Shown here: piece after piece, positions 35,932-46,457 of the stretch
Position numbering within the stretch: position 1 is the stretch's first letter
How the letters are laid out: the number at the start of each line of letters is the position of its first letter
Assembly (NCBI RefSeq): GCF_000149955.1
Contig: NC_030990.1
Location: forward strand, 2,376,627 to 2,440,626
Source: Fusarium oxysporum f. sp. lycopersici 4287
Taxonomy: Eukaryota > Ascomycota > Sordariomycetes > Hypocreales > Nectriaceae
Direction of reading: 5' to 3'
DNA length: 64,000 nucleotides
Translations under genes and position numbers: made by a program
The notes under the pieces: generated by a model
Databases searched by the model: none
What the model saw: only the letters and a program-made list of their open reading frames with translations
What the model was told of the DNA's origin: nothing

Positions 35932-38205
35932 TTAGGACTCGTCAATCTTCTCTACCTCTGCTCGAGCTTCCTCCCATTGTTGCTTACTTTTCTTGGCCCA
36001 CTCGATCTGACTCTGAGCATAAGCGAGCTGGTGGACGTTAGCGCTTCGAAGATTAGTCAAGACTGAGCTCATAAACTCACCATGTAGCGTCGCAAGTCGT
36101 CCTCCTTGTCCTTTTGGAATCGCTTCATATCCTTTAGAACACTCGTGCTGGCTTCTTTGACATCGCGCTCCGAGACAACTTGAGCTTGTTCTAACTGACC
36201 GATGCTCTCTCTCGTCTTTCCGATCAAATCGCGGCGTGTTCTCTCTGGATCGACGTCAACGACCCCTTGTACTGCATGTCGGATGGGTCCAAAAATCTTG
36301 TTCGTTATCGAGTTCCCACTGGGCATCTTCTTATGAGACGGCGCACTGGTACCCCTTTCGGGTAACCCCTGACTGGCTGAAGGTGTGTGCGAGGAAAATT
36401 CCCCGTGGGTCCCAGGAAAGTCAGAGTCGATGGACTCGGTGTCGTCCTGGCCACCATCACGCCGTTGATGAGAGGACGGCTCCTTAAGGCTCGTCGATCG
36501 CTTTGGCGGTGGTGATATTTGCTGACTGCTGGAGAGGTAATTCTCAATTCTTCGAGCCTCGGCCTCACTCTGCTCTAGTTGGTCGAGCAGCGCTCGCTTC
36601 TTGTTCAGCTCTTCGCTAGTCAAGTCTTGCTGCACACGCTTGAGCACACGATACTTTAGTACACTTCGAACAACACCCGCAAATTGCGCATGCTCACGCA
36701 TGGGTTCGGCAAAGCTAGCACCCAGAGAGCCTGAGAGCTCCTCTGTGGCGATATATGATAGATCAGCTGCCTGGCCTATTCGCTCAATGGCCGGTCCGAG
36801 TGACGGCGCCTGCTCTGAAACCGCAAAGGCGTTGTAGACGGATCCTAGCTCACAAAGATCGGCCGCCAATGAGGAGAGATGACTGAGAGTTCGTCTGTTC
36901 ACCTTTTCCATTGGGCCAGTAAGAAGCTGTTCGAGTTCCTTGATCGAAGACTCGTATGAGATGAAATAAGGGTCCAGCTCCTGTTCACCCAGATTGTGAC
37001 CCTCAGGTGGAAACCGGCCAAAGGCGTGAGGCCCTGCTTGTATGTGGCCTGAGCTATTGTCGTGATTGGTACCAGCCACCGTCTTGAGCTTTGCCGATGC
37101 TGCCGGGATTGCAAGTAGCTGTGCGCGGGAGTTGGATTTGCGGGTCCAGCGAGGCGCTTTCAAGATCGACTTGGGAATTGACGACACGGGATGNNNNNNN
37201 NNNNNNNNNNNNNNNNNNNNNNNNNNNNNNNNNNNNNNNNNNNNNNNNNNNNNNNNNNNNNNNNNNNNNNNNNNNNNNNNNNNNNNNNNNNNNNNNNNNN
37301 NNNNNNNNNNNNNNNNNNNNNNNNNNNNNNNNNNNNNNNNNNNNNNNNNNNNNNNNNNNNNNNNNNNNNNNNNNNNNNNNNNNNNNNNNNNNNNNNNNNN
37401 NNNNNNNNNNNNNNNNNNNNNNNNNNNNNNNNNNNNNNNNNNNNNNNNNNNNNNNGTCCATTCGGCGGCAGCGATTTAAAAAGACTGCCAACATGCGCTT
37501 TCGGAGATCAATGATTTGCTGGTCCTGCTTCGCATTCGTAGGGTTCGCGGCATAATCAGCCATCGTGTGCTTCTCAGGGATGGGAGGAACAATTAAGGTA
37601 GGGTGAAGGCGAGTAAGGGCATCGCGCAGAGAAGCGAACTCTGAATATCGGCGGCGCACTTCAAGATCCTGTCACGTAGTCGTCAGTGAAATACCTCGGA
37701 GGACTAGCAGTAGATGGACGTACGCCAGTTTTAATAGTGTACACGATATATCTGCCGCCGCTCTCTAGACTCTTGCCAGCATCCGTGATGAGGATAGATA
37801 ATTTGGGGTTCTCGTAGAGGATCTGCTCGATGCGACTGTCGTAACCACCGGGCTTGCGCTTGGGGCCGGTATCTTGCGCCGAGTCTCCATCGTCGTTACC
37901 ACCGCCGTGGCCAAACTGGCCATGCTCATCATCGCTACCAGAGGTTGGTGTTTGAGGTGGCTCGAACGATTGATCTGAGAGAAAATCGTAAGTATCATTG
38001 ATTTCTTCCTCGTCCTCTGACAGAATTGAATCAACCATCTCAGCAACGATTAGGGGGTGACCCTGGGAATGCTGTCTAGTGAAATGGTATGGGTAATCGA
38101 CGTACAATTACGAGTTGACGGGGACGTCGGGTTGACAGACGATGACTGTGAGTCCCGCCTGTCAAAGCTGGTGCCGTACGGGTTATTGTCCTCGTCATTC
38201 CACAT
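35932..38205 (-). CDS. snx41: Sorting nexin Snx41/Atg20 (PX-BAR), interrupted by an assembly gap
   Basis: PI3P-binding sorting nexin for endosomal recycling and selective autophagy. Exons on the minus strand: 38112..38205 (MWNDEDNNPYGTSFDRRDS start), 37724..38016, 37668 down into the gap, gap end to 36081, and 35932..36027. The PX domain runs from YDSRIEQILYENP through RRRYSEFASLRDAL and PPIPEKH to NRCRRMD, where 262 N begin. It resumes at SSIPKSILKAPRW, followed by the helical BAR-like region (LEQLLTGPMEKVNRRTLSHL onward) and a disordered loop. The last exon encodes AYAQSQIEWAKKSKQQWEEAR. The acceptor after exon 1 is uncertain: TTCTGTCAG at 38017 keeps phase and gives a 95 bp intron, while the nearer TCCCAG does not keep phase. 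The gap length does not preserve frame, so its size is only an estimate or it hides an intron. Confidence 0.88.
37194..37455. other. Assembly gap, 262 N, inside snx41
   Basis: Removes the end of the PX domain. The flanking reading frames differ by one base if the gap is taken at face value. Confidence 0.99.
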
Positions 38206-39036
38206 TCTGACGACTTGTCGAGGGCAATCGCGACAGGTGTTGCGGAAAGAGGTATTCAATACAACCCAAGGTGGTCTATTTCGCGCGTTTAAGCCGGGAG
38301 CCTGGACAGGAGCTGGTAGGCTGCGGGTGAAGGACGAGAGCTTCAAGCGCAAGGTAGATCGTAGCTAGCGGGGGAGGGGCAAGCATGGGTCGATTGAAGC
38401 GATACAATACGATGGTTCATGCGCTGAAGCTGACTACATCCAGGCCTATTGTTCCTGGTCGTGGAGTAGAAATAAGCAGAGTATGAGAAGAAGCCCAGGT
38501 GAAGATGGGATGTCGCGGTCGGCGGTGGAAGTAAGGTTAGTACCTAGGCAAGGTAATGAAGGGAATAGGATGACGTTGAATGGGGCTGGGCCGAGTTGGC
38601 TATGGCTGAAGTTGGCCTAGGTCATCAATTCCTCTGTGCCGTAAGTGCCTAGGGTAGGCTGCTATATTACCCAATGTTAGTAAGTGACAAGGGGCGTGAG
38701 AGGACGAGTCTCGAGCTTTGATTTACGTAGTGGAACCTTTCCATGGCCCATCGCATTGGGATTGGATGCCTTCACCCGAGTCAAATGGATATTGACATGA
38801 ACTCCATCAGTCAACGTTGAGTAAATAAGTGTTTTATGTAACTAAAGATCAATTTTCTACTCTGATTTTCTATTGGACACGTCACGCTCAAAGGTGATAA
38901 AATGCTATCTCATGCTCGTGTCTTTCGCGTGAGCGCACCCTTGATTTTTTCTCCCAAGTCACTCCGCATTGAATATCTAAGGTAAGTATCTTTGTCACGA
39001 GAACATAACCTCATGCCTCTATCCAACAGAGCCTTC
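38206..39036. other. Spacer between snx41 and the Lys2-like locus
   Basis: Promoter side of snx41. Contains TACCTAGG-type motifs near 38541 and 38648 and an AT-richer patch near 38820-38880. No gene seen. Confidence 0.5.
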
Positions 39037-42000
39037 TTATGAGGCACCTCCGCGACCACCAACTCCCCACTGTGCTTGCGCCTCGGCGATCGAGGTGTCA
39101 ATCTCGGGCAGCTTACGTCCTCTACCCGTGGGTGCGGCCATGAACTTGATCTCAACAAGGTACCGAAGATACCTACCGATATCCTCACGGGAAATGCCGT
39201 CTCCTGCGCTATCGTCAATATCTATCCAGCGGTCTGCATCATCCCTAAGAACAGCCATAGCGTTCCTATTATCTAGCTTAGGAGCATGAGTAGTGCTTGG
39301 GAGATTTGCAGTAGCTATATGGAATAGCGGCATCTATGCGTTTTGCTCCTGATCCTTCTCCACGGCTCCGGCTGAGATAAACTCCTCCAGCTGCGACTTC
39401 TAGATGTCGTAGTTAACCTTGGGGACTTTATAACCGTAGTAGCTTAGTGCAGAGAGGAGCTTGTTCATCCGCAGACGGGGGTGAGCAGTAACGTGCACCA
39501 CGTTCATGCCAGGGAGAGGGTTTAGCGTCGAAGCGACAACAACGCATGCGACGTGATTGACAGGGATAGCATCGATTGAGTTGATGATGCGAGGACGAGC
39601 ACTAAGCTGGCAACAGCCTTTTAAGAGGCGTACGATCCAATCGCCGGTGTTCGAGACACCGCTGTTGCGACTGCCAAGGATGTAGCCTGGTCGGACGATT
39701 GCGCCGCAGAGACCACGGCGGCCGGCCTCGCGAACGAGTTGCTCAGACACCCACTTGGTTTGCCCGTAGCCGGTGCCGAGACCGGTGCGGTTGGGGAGCA
39801 AGTCATCGTACTCAAGGACGGCGCCTCGGCCCGTAGCGGCCTGGGCGCCGGACAGGTTGATATAGTAGTCGGTATCGAGGGTCGAAGTTGAGGAAACGAA
39901 TGAGAAGAGCTTGGGCTTGCCCTCATTACAGAGCTTCATAGCGTCGATAGTAGAGAGAACATTCGGCCCCATCATCTGTTCGTAACGAGCGATCCAGTGG
40001 ACGTACGCAGCGTTGTGGATAAACGCATCAGCTGTATCAGCAACATGTTTCCAGCTAGCGTCGTCAAGGCCAAGACGAGGCTTAGAGAGATCACCAATAA
40101 CGCAGGAGATCCTCTCAGCCTAAGAGTCTTGCCAGAGACCGTAGCCTTTAAGGGACCTTACAAGACGCTCCTTTGCGAACTTGAGGTCCTTGGCTCCCCG
40201 GATACAAGCGATAAGCTTAGTGTTCTTCCTGTCCAATATATCCTTGGCTAGGTATGCGCCGAGAAAGCCAGTAGCCCCGGTAAGAAAGAAAGTGGCGCCG
40301 CTAGAGGGGCTCAGAACATCGGGATCCGCGCTTTGTTACTTCGCGTCTAGAGTATTGGTAAGCTCATCGAGGGAGTCAGAGTAAACAGTATCGTTAGAAC
40401 GGTCGACTGTGACAGCCTGGCCGCTGCGAAGACTGTCGACTGCGCTGCCCAGGCCGCGAAGAGTGGGATTTGCATAGAGAACACCGATGGTGACATCGAC
40501 ACGCAGTTCCTTGCGAAGGTTAAGTAACAGTTGCTGGGCAAGAAGACTGTGACCACCGCAGTCGAAGAAACTTGAGTCCGGCCTTGAAATCGAGGATCAG
40601 TATTTAAATGGTAGATAAGTGAACTACCAGTAGAACCATACCTGACCATCTTGGCGTTCAAACCCGGGATTAGAGTTGACCATTGTGTCGCAATAGTCTT
40701 CTCAGTCTCAGAGAAGGTTTCCCCAGCTCTTCAGATCCTCTTCCGAGGCATCCTCTGTCATAAGAGAGGCATCGGGGAAAGGAAGATTAGGAGAGTCAAC
40801 CATTCCGTTCGGGTTAAGAGGCAGCTTCTGCAACACAATGTAGATCGAAGGAACGGAGTGCGCTGGCAAACGAGACTTGAGGTGGTCTCGCACCTCTGCT
40901 TGGATACGGCGGAACCTCTTGAGGTAGACAGTACAGGGTCCTATTTCTACACCCTCTTCGTCGATATTCTGGAGGTCCTGAGCCTCAAGCTAACGCTTCC
41001 ATTCAGCGATCTCAGGCACGATGTAGCTGACAAGTGTCGGCTCCTCATTGCGATCTCTTCGAACCAGTGTCTTGCAGTCTCAGATCAGAGGACTGCCACC
41101 AAGGTTCGCATCAATCTCGTTGATTTCAATGCGGAATCCACGGATCTGTCAGAGTCAGCTTTGTGAAAACGCACAATGGAACAAATCGTTATCCACCTTA
41201 ACTTGTGAGCCCATACGGCCTAGGACACGCACAGCCCCGTCTGGTCGATATTCTCCAAGGTCACCTGTGACGTAAAATCTGTCTCGCGGCCCCTTGTAGT
41301 ACTTGCGCCAAGGTTCGCCCTGATCGTTGGCCTTGTCTGCCTCCATCCACTTCTTGTTATCAACGAACCAGTTATCGGTGAACTTCTCCTTGTTCTTCTC
41401 GGGATCATTAAGATACTTCGGCAAGACCAGCAGCGCGGATATAGATCTCTCCAACCACACCGATCGGACTGATCTTGGTGTGATCTTCTCGATCCACAAC
41501 CAATACCTGGACACCCTTCATGCCCCAGCCAGCGGGAATAGAGTCGCCGAGTGAGTCCAGGGCTGTAGGGTCCTCCTGGGCGGAAGGGACCTCAAAGTAG
41601 GATACAGCGCGAGAAGTTTCTGTGGTTCCGTACATGTTGATGATGGTGCAGGCGGGACTTAGCTGACGAAGACTCCTACAGTCGCGAGTAGTGAGGACGT
41701 CACCAAAGAAGAAGACCTGGCGCAGGCTAGGAAACTGCGCTGTGGCGCCACCAACCAGAATCTGTCCCATGGCAGGCGTAAGGTGAGTTGTCGTTGGTGA
41801 CCACTTTCTCATCCATTCACTCAACCTTACGTGCTGGATATCCTCCTTGGTGGGCAGGATTAGGCTTGCGCCCAAGGCCAGGGGCGTCATGATGTCTGGG
41901 GCCAAAGTTAGTCACAGCTGTTGAACACGTAGTAAATGAATCCGCACCTCGCTGGATTGGGTCATGGGAAATTCCGGAAAGACAGGCGAATACGCTTTCT

Positions 42001-43154
42001 GATGAGAGGCCGAACCTCTCAGCCATCCACGGGAAATACTTTGCTAGGCTGTAATGACGGCCAAGCACGCCCCTATTAAACGTTAGTAAAAGTTCAAGCT
42101 CTTAGCAAGGTGGAAGAAAAAGAAAGGAAAAGCTCGTACTTGGGCAGTCCTTGCGTTCCGCTCGTAAATGACAGCGTACAGTTAGAGTCAGGTCCAATGA
42201 GCATATCAGGAGGTGTTGAGGTCCTCTCCTTAACGTTGGCAAAGATATCAGCACTGTCTTCGCCCACAGTCAACTCGCCATCGTCGGTGAAGCGGAGGTC
42301 TGGGGTCTTAATCTTAATAGAAAGTTCATCATCAATGCACTTTTGGACGAGAGGAGCCAGAGGGCTGTATCAAGACGTTAACCAATGGAGCTCTTGGGTA
42401 TGAAGAGTTGGGGATGGCCCTACCCACTCTCCTCTGTAGCCTTGCGAATGGAGATCAGCGCCGTAGGCTTGGTAAACTTGAGATAGACTGGTATGGTACG
42501 CTAGTTAATGCTGGATCAAGTTCTCGTCGCGGGCCNNNNNNNNNNNNNNNNNNNNNNNNNNNNNNNNNNNNNNNNNNNNNNNNNNNNNNNNNNNNNNNNN
42601 NNNNNNNNNNNNNNNNNNNNNNNNNNNNNNNNNNNNNNNNNNNNNNNNNNNNNNNNNNNNNNNNNNNNNNNNNNNNNNNNNNNNNNNNNNNNNNNNNNNN
42701 NNNNNNNNNNNNNNNNNNNNNNNNNNNNNNNNNNNNNNNNNNNNNNNNNNNNNNNNNNNNNNNNNGTATGCACAGACCAATTCGGCTGAGCGGTGCGCAA
42801 AGATCATGACTACGTCTCCATTCTGGATGCCAGAATCGCGTAAATAATTTGCGATGTTGTTACTTGCTTCATCAATTTGGCGGTAGGTATAGGTTCTTCT
42901 TGGCGCCCTGTATGCGTTATAGCAACTGATGTAATTACGACCATGTTTCAATGCAAGGGGATATCCATCACCCACTTCGAGGTCACAGTCTCTGTCACAC
43001 AAAGCCTGTCGGGGTGAGCTACGGCATTCTTGTGGAATATCTCATGAATGCCTCCAATGTAGCCTCCCCAGCCGAGATCTTCAGTAGGGTCAGCGACATC
43101 ATGCCGGCTGAACTTATACACAATGTAGGAAGAATTCCTGGCAGCTACAGCCAA
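39037..43154 (-). pseudogene. lys2: Lys2-like alpha-aminoadipate reductase with multiple in-frame stops
   Basis: Related to Lys2, which adenylates, thioesterifies and reduces alpha-aminoadipate in lysine synthesis. Domain order on the minus strand is complete from the adenylation domain on: start region [67 protein letters not shown] domain GGHSLL; reductase LTGATGFLGAYL and YGQTKWVSEQ; and the C-terminal TGRGR tail. At least five phase-consistent introns are visible (for example 42908..42975). Defects are stops at 39334-39336 (TAG), 39400-39402 (TAG), 40120-40122 (TAG), 40336-40338 (TAA), 40990-40992 (TAG) and 41080-41082 (TGA), plus frame slips near 40713-40716 and 41416. A 230-N gap lies in the A domain. 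No initiator ATG or the ~200-residue N-terminal part of full-length Lys2 was recognised. It is presumably a second copy, since a working Lys2 is needed for lysine prototrophy. Confidence 0.85.
42536..42765. other. Assembly gap, 230 N, in the Lys2-like locus
   Basis: Falls in the adenylation domain after AHRSAELVCAY. The sequence just after it (42480-42535) reads PARDENLIQ, then an intron-like end without a visible donor, so some sequence may be missing or deleted. Confidence 0.99.
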
Positions 43155-44111
43155 TGAATGATGCGAAGAGATTGAGCGGCTAAGGGCGTTGGTGAATTCA
43201 AACTCTCGATACGTGATCCCCAGATGTAATAGAGCGACGGTCTGAGACCATTTAAGAATGAATGCATATGGCTTGTGGCTCTCAATGCGTCACACAGGAA
43301 ATTTCTATGGAGATCCGAGAGCGGGGTGCTAGTATAGGGTAGTCAAGACGATGTGCATCGGGTCACGTGACCTTATGGCGCATCTTTTCAAGTCAATTCA
43401 TATACAAATAGTGATTTCTATCATGATGACAAACAGACTTAGGTAATTCTACTGCAAGTCTACTAAATCTTGAGACTAGTTTCCTTTGACTCCTTGTTTT
43501 ACTGGAGACCTGGCCAACAGCATAGGAAATGGAAAGTGGAAAGTTGGTTGCCTATGACCCGGAGCCTGGCTGTTGCGGAAACCCATGGTTGTTGACCGTT
43601 ACATTGACTCAAATATACATCAACAATCTTGTTACTGATGACCTAGTTACTGTACATGGGTTACCAGCACAATGCTGCGAAGAGATCTAGGCTCTCCTTA
43701 CTAAATCCCACAGTTCAATACCTCGCAGTTCTACTCTTTTAAACAATCCAAACCAAATGCTATAGACTCACAAGCCACATGTTGTGCTCAAGTCTCAAGC
43801 ACATGGCTAGTAGATGCCGCCCCCTTGATGAGTGGGCTGAGGTGTTGACGGGCCAGTAATGCCTCCGGTCATGTAGTTTGCATTAGTATGTCTAAGTCAA
43901 TAAATCAGTATCAATCAAAGCCAAGAATGCGAACCCATGAACTGACGTGCTGTCCCAGTTTCTTCTGTGCATCTCACGACCTCGGTGATGCTGCTCGCAC
44001 TCAGGATGATATGTCCTAATGGGTGGCTGACGGGACAATGTTGGCGTATGGGCACGAGATTGTCGCCTGAGGGTGTGTTAATACTATATGAAGCTGATAT
44101 ACGAGCATATC
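43155..44111. other. Spacer upstream of the Lys2-like locus
   Basis: The Lys2-like frame stays open upstream to a TGA at 43290-43292 but has no ATG. Beyond that, no coding signal is recognised on either strand up to the next gene. Confidence 0.45.
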
Positions 44112-45239
44112 CTACCCGGGCATCACAAATTCGAGTTGGTCAATATGCTGTCGAGTGTCCAGCATCACAGACTTGGGAGTTGATGGCTTTTCCATGGGAT
44201 TGAAAGGCAGTCTAGCGGGCAGCATGGCCAAAGGGTTGTGAAAATCTGACCAGTTGCTATCATTGGTGTTTGACAAATCTGTTTGTCCGCGAGATTCTTG
44301 CCCGTTGGATGCGTTATGATGAATATGCTGTAGTTGCACATTGGAGATTAGGTCGTAATCGTCACTATGGACTGTCGCTGATGCAGAACCTGGAGATTGG
44401 ATTCTATCACTATCAGCTGTGTTGCTCCTGTCACTTCCTTGAGAGTGATCCGAGGGACCACTATTGCGCCCAAGGTCTTGACTGTTGCGAGGTGCATCAT
44501 GAGCCTCTGTTTGTTTATCAGCATATTTGTTTGCGTTTGATTCCCGATGAGAGCCTTCTGGCGGAGGCTGTGGCATGGCAGGGGTTCCGGGAACTGATTC
44601 GCTGTCCACGGTCGAAGCTTTTCCGAGAGGAAGTCCAAATGCTCGACGGAGACGCTGACGCCAGGAAGGATGCCGAGGAGGCAAACCGCTTGAAGACATA
44701 GAAGCTGGACATGACCCAGAACGATGCAATGGTCTGACTTGCTCATTCTGACGAGTGGTAGGTTGAAATATTGGCTGTGGTTGAACGTATGTAGTTGGCT
44801 GGATAGGTAGAAATACTGGGATCTGCTGCTGAGGCACCACCCCCGAAGGACCTTGAAGATGCGGGAGGGCAACTGGAACGAGAGGAGCGAGAGGGGGGTG
44901 ATAGAGTACAGGCTGATATGAGACCTGTTGGCTTGGGAATCTCGGAACAGGAGGTAGTTGTACTAGTGAAACAGTCGGAGCAAGGGTGAACGAGCGGCTT
45001 CTATGCCTCCGTTGGCGTCGGAGCACAATTTCCTGGTGAGCCGTCGTTATTCTTCCCAAGTAGTACATGTAGGTAAAGAGAAGAACGATCAAGATAACTG
45101 TAGCACTGATGATAATACCTGCTTGTTCAGAGGGAGTCAGGCAGTCCCAACCCAAACAGTGGTGACCTCTAACATAAAGGCTTAATATGTTGGGCCAGGC
45201 GATGCCCACCTGGTTGACGGGAGGAACGGGGGCCATCAT
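44112..45239 (-). CDS. Single-pass membrane protein of unknown function
   Basis: Uninterrupted 375-codon frame starting with a double ATG (45234-45239). Residues 1-36 carry two Cys (HHCLGWDC) and precede one strong hydrophobic helix (about 40-60, GIIISATVILIVLLFTYMYYLG). A basic stop-transfer stretch follows (LRRQRRHRSRS). The remaining ~290 residues are Pro/Gln/Ser/Asn-rich and look disordered, apart from a basic patch (WRQRLRRAFGL). This predicts a short extracellular Cys-bearing N-terminus and a long cytosolic tail. No enzyme motif is visible and I do not recognise a named family. Length and the clean transmembrane segment support a real gene. It is divergent from ctr9 with 1.2 kb between starts. 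Confidence 0.65.
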   Translation of the reverse strand: MMAPVPPVNQVGIAWPNILSLYVRGHHCLGWDCLTPSEQAGIIISATVILIVLLFTYMYYLGRITTAHQEIVLRRQRRHRSRSFTLAPTVSLVQLPPVPRFPSQQVSYQPVLYHPPLAPLVPVALPHLQGPSGVVPQQQIPVFLPIQPTTYVQPQPIFQPTTRQNEQVRPLHRSGSCPASMSSSGLPPRHPSWRQRLRRAFGLPLGKASTVDSESVPGTPAMPQPPPEGSHRESNANKYADKQTEAHDAPRNSQDLGRNSGPSDHSQGSDRSNTADSDRIQSPGSASATVHSDDYDLISNVQLQHIHHNASNGQESRGQTDLSNTNDSNWSDFHNPLAMLPARLPFNPMEKPSTPKSVMLDTRQHIDQLEFVMPG

Positions 45240-45512
45240 ACTGAAGCTTTATAGCTGATTTTCTTTTATCTGTACCTAAGTGAAAGTACTAATTGAAACT
45301 CGCAAATATGAGTGGATGAAGGAGTTGGGGAGAAAGTCCTCCCAGGGGATGGGCGAGGGCGAAGATGATCCTTCCCAGGAGTTATTGACGGTATTGAGGA
45401 AGAAGAGAAATGAGGATCGAAGCCTCAAATGAAGAATATATCTAAACTTCAAGGAGAGATATAGATATCCGAGCTTGAGAACTCATCATTGGCAAAGTTG
45501 GCTTACACTGTC

Positions 45513-45530
45513 TGCCAGCTGCCAGCTGCC
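45513..45530. promoter_or_regulatory. Tandem CAGCTG element, copy 2
   Basis: Same 18-mer as at 31571-31588, here about 275 bp upstream of the ATG of the minus-strand membrane-protein gene. The sequence is nearly palindromic, so orientation is not informative. Confidence 0.4.
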
Positions 45531-45739
45531 CTGTGCCTAGTGTTCACCCGGCCAGCACCCCGAGCTTGACGATCACTACCAGCCTGTGAGAGATCGAAGT
45601 AACATGCTTATTTAGAAACATTAGTATTTAAAATTTGAAAGAGATAGCCTGGAGCGGTTGGGGGATTGTGATGCGTTAGATGGCGATACGGTGATGTTCG
45701 AGGAGAACGAACAGAGGAATATCCACTGCATAGAAATGT

Positions 45740-46030
45740 GCTCTTTTCTAGCTCATGTAATCTATAAACCAGGAGATATGAATATCAAGGGAATTAATAT
45801 AGACCACGTAATACAAGACGGTATATCAATAATATAGAAACTAAAAGGGAAAAAAGAAACCGCTTTTATTAGTTCCATTATAATAGGTATAGTAAACCAT
45901 TGTCATAGAGTCTGTTAAGGTATGGAAAGGTCCTACTTACAGCAGTACAAGGTAAGTTAGCTATATATATCTAATGCCATACTACTATTAGCTCAAGTTT
46001 CTCGAATTACAATTTATTATTACAGAGCCT
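45740..46030. repeat. AT-rich, TpA-rich island
   Basis: Composition differs sharply from the neighbouring genes, with many TA steps (ATATAG, TATATATAT, TTATAATAGG). It could be a RIP-degraded element relic or simply an AT-rich promoter. No terminal repeats or coding remnants were identified. Confidence 0.4.
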
Positions 46031-46457
46031 GACTGTCTTGTAGGTTGTGGTCACCTCAAGCTGGAGATTTCGCCGTATAAGTCAATGGCCAATCAGGAGC
46101 GGTTCTCGTCCCACTAAATTGCACCGAAGTACGTACCGCATTTCAAGACCTGTCTGGGGGCAGCTTCTCATATTCTCTTTCATCCTGCGATGCAACAAGA
46201 CCAAGTTGATACGCCTAAACTTCCTACGCCATCATCACAACCCGCCTCCCTCTCGCCCGTGTAGACAATATCACACAGGCTCGCTTAGATTCTGCGATTG
46301 ATTATGTCACTTGGTCTTTGAACCACTCGATGAGCTGATCCTCCTTTAACTCGAGGCGCATTGCTACCAGCTCCGAGCGACGCGTTCCTCGAACCAACTT
46401 TTTTACTCCCGAACGAACAACACCACTCTTTTATCCTCACGCCACTCCCTAACCACG

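Larger units (their letters stand above)
45240..46457. other. Divergent spacer with an AT-rich island
   Basis: Promoter region of the membrane-protein gene and of ctr9. It includes the second tandem CAGCTG element at 45513-45530 and an AT/TpA-rich island at about 45740-46030. No gene seen. Confidence 0.5.
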
